Assembly: GCF_031585635.1 (NCBI RefSeq) | Contig: NZ_CP134196.1 | Location: 248,001-312,000 of the forward strand | Reading direction: 5' to 3' | Origin: Paraburkholderia sp. FT54 | GTDB taxonomy: Bacteria; Pseudomonadota; Gammaproteobacteria; Burkholderiales; Burkholderiaceae | Length of the DNA: 64,000 bases | Part shown: positions 32,454 to 42,214 of the stretch, piece after piece | Layout: each line of letters opens with the position of its first letter | Numbering within the stretch: position 1 is the stretch's first letter | Notes under the pieces: generated by a model | Seen by the model: only the letters and a program-made list of their open reading frames with translations | What the model was told of the DNA's origin: nothing | The model's database searches: none | Position numbers and translations under genes: made by a program

Positions 32454-33482
32454 TCAGCTCTGAAAGTAATTCAGGCCGAGCGCACCTTTCACTTCTGACA
32501 CCGTCGCACCCGCCACTTCCCGCGCGCGCAGGGTTCCGCGGCGCAGGACGTTCAGCACCTCCGCGCGGTCTGCTTCGAACACGCGGCGGCGCTCCCGAAT
32601 GGGCGCGAGCATCGACTGCAGCCGCTCGTTGAGCGCGCGCTTGACCACACTGTCGCCAAGACCGCCGCGGCGGTAGTGCGCCTTGAGTTCGTCGACCATC
32701 GGAACGTCCGGCTCGAACGCGTCGAGGAACGCGAACACAACATTGCCTTCCACCTGGCCCGGGTCGTTGACGCGCAGATGGTTAGGGTCGGTGTACATGT
32801 TGTTCACGGCCTTGGTGATTTCGTCCGGCGTCGCGCCCAGCGTGATCGCGTTCCCCAGCGACTTGCTCATCTTGGCTTTGCCGTCTATGCCCGGCAGCCG
32901 TGCAACATGCGAAAGCACCGCTTCGCATTCGACCAGCACCTGCTGGTCGACCGTGTTGTTGAATCGGCGCACCAGTTCGTTGGTTTGTTCGATCATCGGC
33001 AACTGGTCGTCGCCGACAGGCACGCGCGTCGCCTTGAACGCAGTGATGTCGGCGGCCTGGCTGACCGGATACGTCAGAAAGCCGGCAGGGATGTCCCGCT
33101 CGAAACCGCGCAGCACGATTTCCGCCTTGATGGTCGGGTTGCGCTCGAGGCGTGCGACCGTCACGAGATTAAGCAGGTACTGAGACAGTTCCGCCAGCTC
33201 GGGCACCTGCGACTGGATGAAAATGGTCGACTTGGCCGGGTCGATGCCGACCGCGAGATAGTCGAGCGCCACCTCGATGACATTTTCCGTCACCTTCTGG
33301 TGCCGGCCGACGTTGTCGGTCATGGCCTGCGCATCGGCAAGCAGCAGGAATTGCTGCGCTTCGTGCTGGAGCTGCACGCGCGAGCGCAGCGAGCCGATGT
33401 AGTGGCCAAGGTGCAGCGGGCCGGTCGTACGGTCGCCGGTGAGGATAATGGGTTGGTTCGTGTTCGGTTTTGCGTCTGTCAT
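32454..33482 (-). CDS. trpS: Tryptophanyl-tRNA synthetase
   Basis: 342 residues, class I aminoacyl-tRNA synthetase charging tRNA-Trp. HLGH (24-27, in [13 protein letters not shown]) is the HIGH motif and KMSKS (204-208) is exact. The [20 protein letters not shown] and [20 protein letters not shown] segments are family-typical. The start ATG at 33482 lies about 55 bp downstream of a strong hairpin with a T-run and 26 bp after a TGG-TGG pair, so expression may be controlled by tryptophan supply (see the leader entry). Confidence 0.96.
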   Translation of the reverse strand: MTDAKPNTNQPIILTGDRTTGPLHLGHYIGSLRSRVQLQHEAQQFLLLADAQAMTDNVGRHQKVTENVIEVALDYLAVGIDPAKSTIFIQSQVPELAELSQYLLNLVTVARLERNPTIKAEIVLRGFERDIPAGFLTYPVSQAADITAFKATRVPVGDDQLPMIEQTNELVRRFNNTVDQQVLVECEAVLSHVARLPGIDGKAKMSKSLGNAITLGATPDEITKAVNNMYTDPNHLRVNDPGQVEGNVVFAFLDAFEPDVPMVDELKAHYRRGGLGDSVVKRALNERLQSMLAPIRERRRVFEADRAEVLNVLRRGTLRAREVAGATVSEVKGALGLNYFQS

Positions 33483-33507
33483 GTCTGGGGTTTTGCGTTT
33501 GTCGATA

Positions 33508-33558
33508 CCACCAGCCGTCAGCGCGCAGAAACAAAAATGCCGCCAGGACTGGCGGCAT
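33508..33558 (-). promoter_or_regulatory. Hairpin plus tandem Trp codons upstream of trpS
   Basis: On the minus strand a perfect 9-bp stem (ATGCCGCCA, loop of four, TGGCGGCAT; 33537-33558) is followed by TTTTGTTT, a textbook intrinsic terminator or attenuator. A frame starting at the ATG of this stem reads [20 protein letters not shown], with TGG-TGG at 33513-33508, then overlaps the trpS start out of frame. It may simply end the upstream 112-aa gene; a Trp-sensing leader is the more interesting reading and is inference. Confidence 0.5.
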
Positions 33559-33766
33559 CACGTTTCGATGGTCGAGTGGAAACGGGCCGCCCAAGTCAGG
33601 CGCGCCACCAACAATTCAGCGTGATCGGCTTCGTATCCATCGGCAGAGTATAACGCGGCGGCTCGCCAGGTCGTCAACGGCGCGCAGGAAAGTGCGTTCC
33701 GGCGGCTGCACCCGGGAGTCCGGACGAGTCGCGGCCGCACGCCGTGCAAACACCGCGCACCGTCCC

Positions 33767-34105
33767 TTAAGTCGCGGAAAAAACGACCGCTGCGGCGTCC
33801 TCGACCTGCGTGAAAGTGCGCACGAAGCGATAGGCCTGGCCGCCGATCTCCATCTGGTTGACGCCCGAGCGCGTCAATTCCAGCATCTCATTGGCGAGCG
33901 GGATGGCAATCGTGCCGAGCTTCTTCATTTCCTCGAGCAGACCGGCCGGGTCGCCCAGGTAAACCGTGCAAAGGTCGTTGGTGTGGCGCGTCATGACCAC
34001 GCTCGCCGCCTTGTCGAGCGAGAGTTCGAGATATTCGACCAGTGTCTGCAGCGACTCTGGCACGGGTCCGTGAGAGCCGTTCATCGATGTACTTGCGATT
34101 GTCAT
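33767..34105 (-). CDS. Conserved-looking hypothetical protein (112 aa)
   Basis: 112 residues from the ATG at 34105, which has GGGGGACTACCAG upstream; an in-frame ATG at 34120 lacks a ribosome-binding site. The protein is soluble with PVPESLQTLVEYLELSLDKA near the start and ANEMLELTRSGVNQMEIGGQ followed by AYRFVRTFTQVED, suggestive of a small alpha/beta domain. I do not recognise the family. It lies between trpS and the aldehyde dehydrogenase on the same strand; the hairpin before trpS may terminate it. Confidence 0.65.
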   Translation of the reverse strand: MTIASTSMNGSHGPVPESLQTLVEYLELSLDKAASVVMTRHTNDLCTVYLGDPAGLLEEMKKLGTIAIPLANEMLELTRSGVNQMEIGGQAYRFVRTFTQVEDAAAVVFSAT

Positions 34106-34224
34106 CTGGTAGTCCCCCATCGCGCCGATCTGCGGGTGCGCCGCTGGAGATCAGCGGTGCATCCACTATACGGCATCGTACATCGATACTCGACCCGCCA
34201 GGCTCGCGGGGCGGCGATGGCCAG

Positions 34225-35646
34225 TCAGAGAACACCCAGCACCGACTTCGGCTCCAGAAATGCTTCGAGGCCGAACGTACCGTATTCACGTCCAATCCCG
34301 GATTGCTTGAAGCCGCCAAACGGGGCAGCCGGCTCATGGGCCAGCGTGTTGACAAGCACACGACCCGCTTCGATTCTCGACGCGACCTCATGCGCGCGTT
34401 CCTTGTCCCGCGACATCACATAAGCCTGCAAGCCGTAGTTCGTATCGTTGGCGATGGCGATCGCCTCTTCAGTATCGCGATAGCCGATGATCGACAGCAC
34501 CGGGCCGAAAATCTCCTCCCGAGCAATCGTCATGTCGTTCGTGACATCGCTGAAGACGGTCGGACGCACGAACCAGCCTGCGTCGACGCCATCGGGCCGT
34601 CCCTCGCCGCCCGCGATCAGGCGCGCGCCTTCGTCGATGCCGATGCGGATATAACGCTGCACGCGCTCCCATTGCTTCTGACTGACCATCGGGCCGACGC
34701 TCGTTTTCGGGTCGCGCGGATCGCCTGCCTGGATGCGCGCAACCTCTTCCTGCACGCGCGCTTCGAACTCCGCGAGCCGTTGCCGCGGCACCAGAATGCG
34801 AGTGCCCGCGATACACGCCTGACCGCTATTCATGAAGCCGGCCTGGATGGCGAGCGGCACCGCTTCGTCGAAGCTCGCGTCGTCGAGCACGATCACGGGC
34901 GACTTGCCGCCGAGTTCGAGCGTCACGCGTTTGAACGTGCCGGACGCCGCGCGCAAAATCGCTTTGCCGACAGCCGTGGAGCCGGTGAACGACAGCTTCG
35001 CGACATCGGGATGCGAACTGATCTCCGAGCCCACGGTGTCACCGCGCCCTGTCACGATGTTGAACACGCCCGCGGGGAGGCCCGCTTCATGCAGCGCCTC
35101 GGTCACGATGCGCGTCTGGATCGCGCTCATCTCGCTCGGCTTGATGACAGCGGTGCAGCCCGCTGCCAGCGCGGCAGCGAGCTTGCCGCAGATGAAGCCC
35201 GCGTCGCTATTCCACGGTGTGATCAAACCGGCGACGCCCAACGGTTGCATCACGACCTCGGCGCTGCCCGCGCGGCGCGTGAATGCATAGTCCTGCAAGA
35301 CCTTGGCCGCTTCGAGCAGGACGCTGCTTGCATGCTGCGCCATCCAGCGGCCACGCGACACCGGTGCGCCATATTCTTCGGTGATCGCTTCGTAAAGCTC
35401 GTCTTCTTTTGCCACGACGGCTTCATGCATGCGCTTTAGCATGTCGATGCGTTCACGCGGACTGGTGCGCGAAAAGGCGGGAAACGCGTGTTTCGCCGCA
35501 GCGATGGCGTCGCGTGCGTCTTGCGCGTCGGCGAGGCGCACCCGGCCGATCACCCGCTCCGTCGCCGGATTGAAGAGATCGAACATTTCGCTGCCGTGCG
35601 GCGTGACGAACGCGCCGTCGATATAAATCTTTTCGATGATCTGCAT
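34225..35646 (-). CDS. Aldehyde dehydrogenase family protein
   Basis: 473 residues, NAD(P)-dependent aldehyde dehydrogenase. It shows the nucleotide loop FTGSTAVGKAI, the general base in LELGGKSPVIVLDD, the catalytic Cys in NSGQACIAGTRILVP, and EEIFGPVLSIIGY; the C-terminus is EPAAPFGGFKQSGIGREYG. Close to the group annotated as 3-succinoylsemialdehyde-pyridine or betaine-type dehydrogenases, but the substrate cannot be fixed. Start ATG at 35646 (MQIIEKIYIDG). Divergent from a LysR gene, probably its regulator. Confidence 0.93.
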   Translation of the reverse strand: MQIIEKIYIDGAFVTPHGSEMFDLFNPATERVIGRVRLADAQDARDAIAAAKHAFPAFSRTSPRERIDMLKRMHEAVVAKEDELYEAITEEYGAPVSRGRWMAQHASSVLLEAAKVLQDYAFTRRAGSAEVVMQPLGVAGLITPWNSDAGFICGKLAAALAAGCTAVIKPSEMSAIQTRIVTEALHEAGLPAGVFNIVTGRGDTVGSEISSHPDVAKLSFTGSTAVGKAILRAASGTFKRVTLELGGKSPVIVLDDASFDEAVPLAIQAGFMNSGQACIAGTRILVPRQRLAEFEARVQEEVARIQAGDPRDPKTSVGPMVSQKQWERVQRYIRIGIDEGARLIAGGEGRPDGVDAGWFVRPTVFSDVTNDMTIAREEIFGPVLSIIGYRDTEEAIAIANDTNYGLQAYVMSRDKERAHEVASRIEAGRVLVNTLAHEPAAPFGGFKQSGIGREYGTFGLEAFLEPKSVLGVL

Positions 35647-35745
35647 GGTTGCTCCAAAGAAGGCTCCGAACGAATCACAATAGACCGATGGCATTGCGCT
35701 GACTAGCCGTACAATCGAGCGCGTCACGTTGAGCGATTTGGGATA

Positions 35746-36684
35746 ATGAAAACCTCAGGTTTGGGTGAGCTGGAGGCCGTGCTGGCCGTTGCGCGTCATC
35801 GCAGCTTTCGGGCGGCCGCGACCGAACTCGGCGTATCGACGTCCGCGCTCAGCCACGCGGTTGCGGCGCTGGAAGCGCGCATCGGCGTGCGGCTCTTCAA
35901 TCGCACGACGCGCAGCGTGGCGCTGTCGGAAGCCGGCGCGCAGTTCGTGGACAGCGTGGCGCCGGCCCTGTCGACGATCCGCGTCGCAATCGAGCAGGCC
36001 GGCAGCTTTCGCGACACGCTGTCGGGCACACTGCGCATCAACGCGTCGGCGGGCGCGGCGAGGCAAGCGATGCCGCTCTTCATCGCGTTTTTGCAGCGCT
36101 ATCCCGAGATGAAGCTCGACCTCGTGACCGAGGGTAAGCTGATCGACATCGTCGTCGAAGGCTTCGATGCGGGTATCCGTCTGGCCGAAACGGTGCCGCG
36201 GGACATGATCGCCGTGCCGTTCGGCGACAAGCAGCGCTTTGCCGTCGTCGGCAGTCCGGCTTACTTTGCGCAGCACAAACCGCCGCGTACACCCGCCGAT
36301 CTGCTCGCGCACCGCTGTATCCGCACGCGCATGCCGAGCGGCGCGATCTATCACTGGGAATTCGAGCGCCATGGCGAGACGGTGCGTATCGACGGAAACG
36401 GCGCGCTGCTGCTCGACGAACCCAGCCTGATGCTGGAAGCGGCGCGCGCCGGCCTCGGCGTGACCTATCTGACCGAATGGAATGTCGCCGCGGATCTGCG
36501 GGCGGGCACGCTGGTGCGCGTGCTGGAGGACTGGACTCCGCCGCTGGACGGCCTGTGTCTGTACTATCCCAGCCGCCGTCACGCGCCGGCCGGGTTACGG
36601 GCGCTCATCGATATGATTCGCGAACATGCCGACGCACAGCGCGAATACGCACGGACAAAGCGCAAGCCGCGTGGCGCGCGGTAA
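35746..36684 (+). CDS. LysR family transcriptional regulator
   Basis: 312 residues. Helix-turn-helix at 5-60 ([40 protein letters not shown]), then an effector domain from about 90 ([20 protein letters not shown]). The C-terminus is basic ([10 protein letters not shown]), which is uncommon. Divergent from the aldehyde dehydrogenase with a 99-bp shared promoter, so it most likely controls it. Confidence 0.92.
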   Translation: MKTSGLGELEAVLAVARHRSFRAAATELGVSTSALSHAVAALEARIGVRLFNRTTRSVALSEAGAQFVDSVAPALSTIRVAIEQAGSFRDTLSGTLRINASAGAARQAMPLFIAFLQRYPEMKLDLVTEGKLIDIVVEGFDAGIRLAETVPRDMIAVPFGDKQRFAVVGSPAYFAQHKPPRTPADLLAHRCIRTRMPSGAIYHWEFERHGETVRIDGNGALLLDEPSLMLEAARAGLGVTYLTEWNVAADLRAGTLVRVLEDWTPPLDGLCLYYPSRRHAPAGLRALIDMIREHADAQREYARTKRKPRGAR

Positions 36685-36916
36685 ATCTCGTAGATTTCGG
36701 CTCTATTGTCATTCTGCGCGAATACGTCGAACATTGGTGGGCCTTCAAACGTGCGCCACCGAACGCGGTCACACGGGACAACGCCAATACATTAACGTTT
36801 CCTGCCCGGACGGGGCGGCATGTTTACTCAATCGAATTAACCCGATCCTTTATGTTTACGTAATAATCGCATTACGCGCGGGTTTCGATTCATTAACCAT
36901 CAAAAATGCGTAGGTC
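36685..36916. other. Intergenic region, 232 bp
   Basis: AT-richer than its surroundings, with ATTAACG and ACGTAATAATCGCATTACG segments before the GGDEF/EAL gene. The latter contains a short inverted TAATCGCATTA element at about 36863-36873. It probably holds the promoter; no gene is seen. Confidence 0.35.
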
Positions 36917-38851
36917 ATGGCTTTCAGCGAACCAAGGTCTCCATTTTTCAAGTGGGTCGTCTCTTCGTCTCAGGACCTGAGCGCGGACAATCGGCAGATA
37001 TTGCTTGCCAATCTGTTCACGCGAACCGCGTCGATCGTATTCGCGTCGATTTGTGAAACCAGCGTTTGCGCGACCGCATATTACCTCTATCCCAAAGCCC
37101 TTTACGCAAGTTGGGGCAGCGCCGTCGTCGTATTGCTGATCGCCCGGCTCGCGTTAATCTGGTTGTGCTCCGCGCGCAGCGCCAACGGCCAGCCGACACC
37201 CACGTCGGCGTTTCTGTTCGCGAGCCTGCTCTGGAGCGTGCTGTTCGGCTATGGCACCCTGCTGTGCAATATCAGCGGAGACCAAACCCTTTTCCTGCTC
37301 GGCAACGTTTGCGCCGTGGGCGTTATCGGCGGCCTGGCCGGACGTAATGCGGGGACGCCCCGGCTCGTGTTGCTGCAGATTACCTTCATTCTCGGGCTAT
37401 TGGCTCTCGGCGCGGCGCTGTCTCCCGGCTCCGGCAAACTCGTACTGCTGTTTCAGGCACCGTTCTGCGCCGCCGGCTTCTTTACGGTTGCGCTGCGCAG
37501 CAATCGCGACACGGTCGCGTTGCTCCTCGCGCGGGAAAACAGCCACCGGCTCGCCCATCACGACAGCCTCACTGGCTTGCCCAATCGGGCGCGCATCAGT
37601 GAATTGCTGCTCGAGCGCACGGAGATGGGCGCGTTACGCAAAGATCAATCGTTCGCTGTTCTACTGATCGATCTGGACGGCTTCAAGGCTATCAATGACA
37701 GCCTGGGCCATGCCGCCGGCGATCAGATCCTTCAGGAAGCGGCAATCCGCTTGCGTGAAGTGTTGCCGAGCGGCGACCAGGTCGGACGCCTGGCCGGCGA
37801 CGAGTTCGTGGCGTTTTCCGACGGCACCGGGCAGGAACGCGACATCCGCCTTCTGGCGGACCGCATCGTGAAGACCCTGGCGCGCCCGTTCGCGCTGCGC
37901 GAGGCGCTGGTGCATATCGGCGCGAGCGTGGGCGTGTCGCTCTATCCCGAGCACGCGAGAACCGGCCCGCAATTGCTGATTTGCGCCGACCGCGCCTTGT
38001 ATGCCGTGAAACGCAGCGGCAAAAGCGCGTTCGCCATTTTCGATGCCGCGAAGCACGCGTCGGATGAAAGTCTGAGCCTTCTGCGCAGCGACCTGGAAGG
38101 CGCGCTCCTTTCGTTCAGCGGTTTGCGCATGGAGTACCAGCCCATCGTCGATCTCAGCAGCGGCGCGGTGTCCGGTCGCGAGGCGCTGATGCGCTGGACC
38201 CATCCCACGCGCGGCGAACTCTCGCCCTCCGCGTTCATCCCTACTGCGGAACGGACGGGCCTCATTCTGGCGTTGGGTGAGTGGGCCTTGCTGCAGTCGT
38301 GCAAGGAAGCGGTCACGTGGCGAGACCAGGTGACCGTCGCCGTCAATGTATCGCCGGTGCAATTGCGGGAGGAGTCGTTTGCGTCGACCGTTGCAGCGAT
38401 TCTTCGCAAGACGAAGCTTCCGCCGCAGCGCCTGAATATCGAGGTCACGGAAACGGTGCTGCTGAACGACGACGTCGTGACCCGGCGCAATGTCGCGAGG
38501 TTGCGTGCGTTGGGCATTGGCCTCGCGCTCGACGATTTCGGTACCGGCTTTTCGACCATGTCTACCCTCGTGCGCTTTTCGTTCGACAAGCTCAAGATCG
38601 ATAGTTCGTTCGTCAAGGAGTCCGTGCATCGTCGGGAATCGGCGGCGGTGGTGCGCGGGATCGTGGCGTTGGCGCGGGAGATCGGTATGCCGACTACGGC
38701 GGAGGGCATCGAAACGCAAGAGCAACTGGATTTCGTGCGCGTATGCGGATGCACGCATGCTCAAGGCTTTTTGCTCGGCAAGCCGGTGCAAGGACGCGAG
38801 ATTGCACGGATCGAAGAAAAGCTTGCCGCGCATTCCGCGGACAAGGAATGA
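36917..38851 (+). CDS. Membrane-bound GGDEF/EAL c-di-GMP protein
   Basis: 644 residues. Residues 35-200 form about six membrane helices. A GGDEF domain follows (HHDSLTGLPNRARISELLLE), with the signature changed to AGDEF at 293-297 and no RxxD inhibitory site before it. The EAL domain (about 390-640) keeps REALMRW (EAL 422-424), NVSPVQL, EVTETVL, DDFGTG (539-544), KIDSSFV and TAEGIET. The phosphodiesterase is therefore probably active, while cyclase activity is uncertain. Likely a membrane sensor that lowers c-di-GMP. The next gene starts 7 bp later. Confidence 0.93.
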   Translation: MAFSEPRSPFFKWVVSSSQDLSADNRQILLANLFTRTASIVFASICETSVCATAYYLYPKALYASWGSAVVVLLIARLALIWLCSARSANGQPTPTSAFLFASLLWSVLFGYGTLLCNISGDQTLFLLGNVCAVGVIGGLAGRNAGTPRLVLLQITFILGLLALGAALSPGSGKLVLLFQAPFCAAGFFTVALRSNRDTVALLLARENSHRLAHHDSLTGLPNRARISELLLERTEMGALRKDQSFAVLLIDLDGFKAINDSLGHAAGDQILQEAAIRLREVLPSGDQVGRLAGDEFVAFSDGTGQERDIRLLADRIVKTLARPFALREALVHIGASVGVSLYPEHARTGPQLLICADRALYAVKRSGKSAFAIFDAAKHASDESLSLLRSDLEGALLSFSGLRMEYQPIVDLSSGAVSGREALMRWTHPTRGELSPSAFIPTAERTGLILALGEWALLQSCKEAVTWRDQVTVAVNVSPVQLREESFASTVAAILRKTKLPPQRLNIEVTETVLLNDDVVTRRNVARLRALGIGLALDDFGTGFSTMSTLVRFSFDKLKIDSSFVKESVHRRESAAVVRGIVALAREIGMPTTAEGIETQEQLDFVRVCGCTHAQGFLLGKPVQGREIARIEEKLAAHSADKE

Positions 38852-38857
38852 GCGCTC

Positions 38858-39301
38858 ATGAATGCCAATACCGAGGCAAATATGGAACCCGCCTTGCAAT
38901 TCCAGCTACGGATTACCGCCTCGCCCGAACTGGCCGACGCGTTACGTGCCGATCCCGCGTGTGCGTCGCATAGCACGCTTCGCGATGTTCTGCGCAAGCA
39001 CGGCGCGACGTTGAAATGTCAGTTCGACGCATTCGCCGACTATGTGAGCGAAGCAGAACGGGAGGGGACGGAATCCTATCCACTCTATCAATGGACCCGC
39101 GAGACGATCGAGAACCCGGAGAAGAAGGCGAAGTACCTGCGATCGTTTACAGTCTACGTAGATGGCGACGAGGTCTACGGCAAAAATGTCGCCGATATCA
39201 TGGAGAGCGAGCTATTGCAGTTGGTCAGTGAAGACGGAATACAACGTGTCTCCAGATTCGATACCAATCCGGCGACTAATCCGCAGCCGCCCAGACGATA
39301 G
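38858..39301 (+). CDS. Hypothetical protein coupled to GGDEF/EAL gene
   Basis: 147 residues, soluble, with LQFQLRITASPELADALRAD, HSTLRDVLRKHGATLKCQFD, and YPLYQWTRETIENPEKKAKY. Mixed alpha/beta composition. It starts 7 bp after the GGDEF/EAL stop and so shares its transcript. I do not recognise the family; an accessory role in the same signalling path is only suggested by linkage. Confidence 0.65.
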   Translation: MNANTEANMEPALQFQLRITASPELADALRADPACASHSTLRDVLRKHGATLKCQFDAFADYVSEAEREGTESYPLYQWTRETIENPEKKAKYLRSFTVYVDGDEVYGKNVADIMESELLQLVSEDGIQRVSRFDTNPATNPQPPRR

Positions 39302-39731
39302 CCGTCACGCTTACTGAACGTAAAGTTGTCGCATCTCTGCACGACGCCGGTTACTTCGACGCGATCACCGGTCTTTACACCGAGGTCCGCTCGCGCGTCG
39401 TTGCCACGCCAATGCGTGTCCCATTTCTTCCTCGCGTTATTTTTCCATTCTGCTTCCAGTCAACGGCCATCTAGTTCATCGTGATCCGCTGTGCGGCCGT
39501 CAGTCCACGGGGCGCATGAATCCCCGTCGCCTGCTGTCAATGCCGGCGGTCTGGTTGGTGAAATTGAAATGCGTTTGAAGGCGGTTTCATCCGAGTGTCA
39601 TAGCCTGGCGACTAGGATGGCTGGTCGTCTCCGTTACGCGCCGGTCTTCAGCGCACTCGCCGTTCAGGCAGAACGCGGTGTGCCCGTCTTATGCGTCGGC
39701 GTCCTTCCACCCTCGCACAACAACACCAGAC
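39302..39731. other. Intergenic region, 430 bp
   Basis: No gene, strong hairpin or repeat is seen. Short frames here lack ribosome-binding sites. The right end carries the leader of the purple acid phosphatase gene. Confidence 0.4.
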
Positions 39732-41423
39732 ATGTCGAACAGAAAAATCGCTAAGGCTTCGCCGACCGATCAGGGCGCTTCCATCGTCTCGCGTCGTGGG
39801 TTCCTGAAGTTTGCCGGCGCTTCCAGTCTCGCCACCGCGGCGGGCACGCTTTCGTCGGCGGCGCGCGCGGCGAACAGCACACCCGACGGCACACCGGAGC
39901 AGGTCCACCTGACCTGGGGCAACGATCCGACCAACGAGGTCACGGTGTCGTGGGCGTCGCTCGCGCCGGCAGTGAACCCACAGGTGCGCGTCAGCGGCGC
40001 GCGAGAGGGGAAACACACGGTGCATGGCGTCCAAAGCACGTATACGGACGGCCTCAACGGCGAGGTCGTGTTCACCTATCACGCGCGTCTGCGAGATCTG
40101 AAACCGGATACCAGCTACGAATACGAGGTGACCGCCGAGAACGACAGCAACGCCGCTCAGCCCTTCACGGCAAGCTTCCGTACTGCGCCGCGCGGACGTG
40201 CACCGTTTCGCTGGACGAGCTATGGTGATCTCGCGACGCCGAATACCGGCTGGGTTTTGTCGTCGCCGCAAAGCAGCTTCGCGGTGCAGGCGGTCGAGCG
40301 CTTTCAGCCTCTGTTCCATCTGCTCAACGGCGACCTGTGTTACGCCAATCTGAATCCGATGCATCAGCCGGATGTGTGGCGCGACTTCGGCAACAACTGC
40401 CAGAGCTCCGCTTCGAACCGTCCGTGGATGCCCTGTCCGGGCAACCATGAACTCGAGTTCCATAACGGCGAGCAAGGCCTCGCCTCGTATCTCGCGCGCT
40501 ATACGCTGCCGGACAATCACACGCGCTTTCAGGGCCGCTGGTACAGCTTCCGCGTAAGCTCCGTGCTGTTCATCTCGCTCGATGCGGACGACGTCGTTTA
40601 TCAGGACGCGGCCGCGTTCGTTGCCGGACCGGATCCGCTGATGCCGGTGGCGAGCACCGGCAATCCGCCGATTAAACCGGGCACGTCGCTCTATGTGCGC
40701 GGCTATAGCGCCGGCGAGCAGACGCGTTGGCTCGAGAGGACGTTGCACCGTGCAGCCGAAGACGACGAGATCGACTGGATCATCGTCCAGATGCATCAGG
40801 ACGCGCTGAGTTCGTCGAAGACCGGCAACGGTTCCGATAAAGGCATCCGCGAAACCTGGCTGCCGCTGTTCGATCGTTACGGCGTGGACCTGGTGCTGTG
40901 CGGCCACGATCACGACTACGAGCGCAGTTTCCCTGTGCGCGGCTGCAACCACCACAAGGGCACCGACATCGCGACGGGCCGGCCGGTCGACACGCTGCAG
41001 CCGCAACCGGTGATGTCGGCGGTATCGTCGGGCGCATCGACGTTCGATACGAGCCACGGCACGATTCACCTGATCCTCGGCGGCGGCGGGACGAGCGCAC
41101 CGCTGGATGTCTATGGCGTGGATGCCGGCACGGGGCTGCCGCAGGCGCGTATTTTCACGCGTCCCAACCGCCCGGTTGCCGGCGCGACGGCTGGGACTTT
41201 CGTGCGCGCGAACGCGGATGCTGTGGAAGATGCGATCTGGTCGGCGCAACGCGATACCGGCACCGGTTACGGGATCGCCGTGTTCGATCATGATCCGGGC
41301 CATCCGGGCGGCGAAACCACGATCACGATGAACTACTATCACGCGCCCGGCGCGGATCAAACGCCGACGCAGAACTACGAATTGTTCGAGACCATCGAGT
41401 TGAAAAAGAAGCGGCGCGGATAA
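39732..41423 (+). CDS. Tat-exported purple acid phosphatase-like metallophosphoesterase
   Basis: 563 residues. The twin-arginine signal SRRGFLKFAG (20-29) followed by a hydrophobic stretch and ARAANS sends it to the periplasm folded. Residues 55-170 form a fibronectin-like domain (LTWGNDPTNEVTVSWASLAP). The phosphoesterase domain keeps the metal motifs: SYGDLATP, LNGDLCYAN, CPGNHELEF, VQMHQDALS and CGHDHDYERS. It probably releases phosphate from organic phosphates outside the cytoplasm. It stands alone, with no Pho-box seen by eye. Confidence 0.9.
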   Translation: MSNRKIAKASPTDQGASIVSRRGFLKFAGASSLATAAGTLSSAARAANSTPDGTPEQVHLTWGNDPTNEVTVSWASLAPAVNPQVRVSGAREGKHTVHGVQSTYTDGLNGEVVFTYHARLRDLKPDTSYEYEVTAENDSNAAQPFTASFRTAPRGRAPFRWTSYGDLATPNTGWVLSSPQSSFAVQAVERFQPLFHLLNGDLCYANLNPMHQPDVWRDFGNNCQSSASNRPWMPCPGNHELEFHNGEQGLASYLARYTLPDNHTRFQGRWYSFRVSSVLFISLDADDVVYQDAAAFVAGPDPLMPVASTGNPPIKPGTSLYVRGYSAGEQTRWLERTLHRAAEDDEIDWIIVQMHQDALSSSKTGNGSDKGIRETWLPLFDRYGVDLVLCGHDHDYERSFPVRGCNHHKGTDIATGRPVDTLQPQPVMSAVSSGASTFDTSHGTIHLILGGGGTSAPLDVYGVDAGTGLPQARIFTRPNRPVAGATAGTFVRANADAVEDAIWSAQRDTGTGYGIAVFDHDPGHPGGETTITMNYYHAPGADQTPTQNYELFETIELKKKRRG

Positions 41424-41440
41424 AGATCTGGATGAGTGGT

Positions 41441-41471
41441 TGGCGGGCTGCCGGTCTACGGCGGCTCGCCA
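41441..41471 (+). terminator. Imperfect hairpin after the purple acid phosphatase gene
   Basis: TGGCGGGCTGCCG pairs with CGGCGGCTCGCCA over a GTCTA loop, with two mismatches. It begins 18 bp after the stop. No T-run follows. Confidence 0.45.
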
Positions 41472-41692
41472 GTATTGTCGACATGGTAAGCAATATGATT
41501 AGCTATCCGTAGGATATTCAAATGCAGCTGGCCGTCGCCTCTTCTTGTTGGACTTGAATCGATAAAAGCCTCTGCCCTCGACCCTTCGATCATTTTGTTA
41601 CACGTCTTACCGATACAACGCGACGTGGTTACAAACGCCTTTCAAAAGCACGGCTATACTCGGCGCCGTCAACAACAATGAAAGAGCTTTTT

Positions 41693-42133
41693 ATGACGAA
41701 GAAAATCCTCCAGATTGTTGCCGTTGCAGCGCTCACGGCTTCGGCGTCGTTGTCGGCGGTGGCCGGCGACATGAACAACGCGCTTGGCGGCGCGCTCGGC
41801 GGTGTCGCCGGCGCTGCTCTGGGTGGCGCGGTCGGCGGCAGCACGGGCGCCGTGCTCGGCGGAGCAGTAGGCGGCGGCGCAGGCGGCGCGGTCACGTCGA
41901 ATCGCAGGGAACGCACCGGCGCCATCATCGGCGGCGCGCTCGGAGGCGGTGCCGGCACGGCGGCCGGCAATGCAATGGGCGGTCGGGGCGGCGGTCTGGT
42001 GGGCGCTGCGTTGGGCGGCGGCGCGGGTTCGGCGCTCGGCGGCAACATCTCGCGCTCCAACTCATATGCGGACGACTATTCCCGCAACAACCGATCGGGC
42101 AAGCGTCATCACAAGCATCGGCATTACGACTGA
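41693..42133 (+). CDS. Exported glycine-zipper protein
   Basis: 146 residues from the ATG at 41693, chosen because GAAAGAGC lies upstream; an ATG at 41678 has no site. A Sec signal (KKILQIVAVAALTASASLSA, cleavage near AVAGD) is followed by GALGGVAGAALGGAVGGSTG and further GG-rich copies, a glycine zipper that can insert in membranes. It ends in a basic His/Lys tail (SGKRHHKHRHYD). Relatives are envelope proteins of unknown function. Confidence 0.82.
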   Translation: MTKKILQIVAVAALTASASLSAVAGDMNNALGGALGGVAGAALGGAVGGSTGAVLGGAVGGGAGGAVTSNRRERTGAIIGGALGGGAGTAAGNAMGGRGGGLVGAALGGGAGSALGGNISRSNSYADDYSRNNRSGKRHHKHRHYD

Positions 42134-42143
42134 GCGGAGAGCG

Positions 42144-42175
42144 ACCTCGCAGTCGAACTGCGCACGCTGCGAGGT
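42144..42175 (+). terminator. Hairpin after the glycine-zipper gene
   Basis: ACCTCGCAG (42144-42152) and CTGCGAGGT (42167-42175) form a 9-bp stem starting 10 bp after the stop. No T-run follows. Confidence 0.45.
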
Positions 42176-42214
42176 GACTTCACGATTTCCTCCGTCCTCG
42201 GGAGCCGAAAAAAT

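Noticed and set aside
39648..41360. 570-codon minus frame opposite the purple acid phosphatase
   Set aside because: An antisense shadow: Arg-rich composition, no motif, and the plus-strand frame has all metal motifs and a Tat signal.
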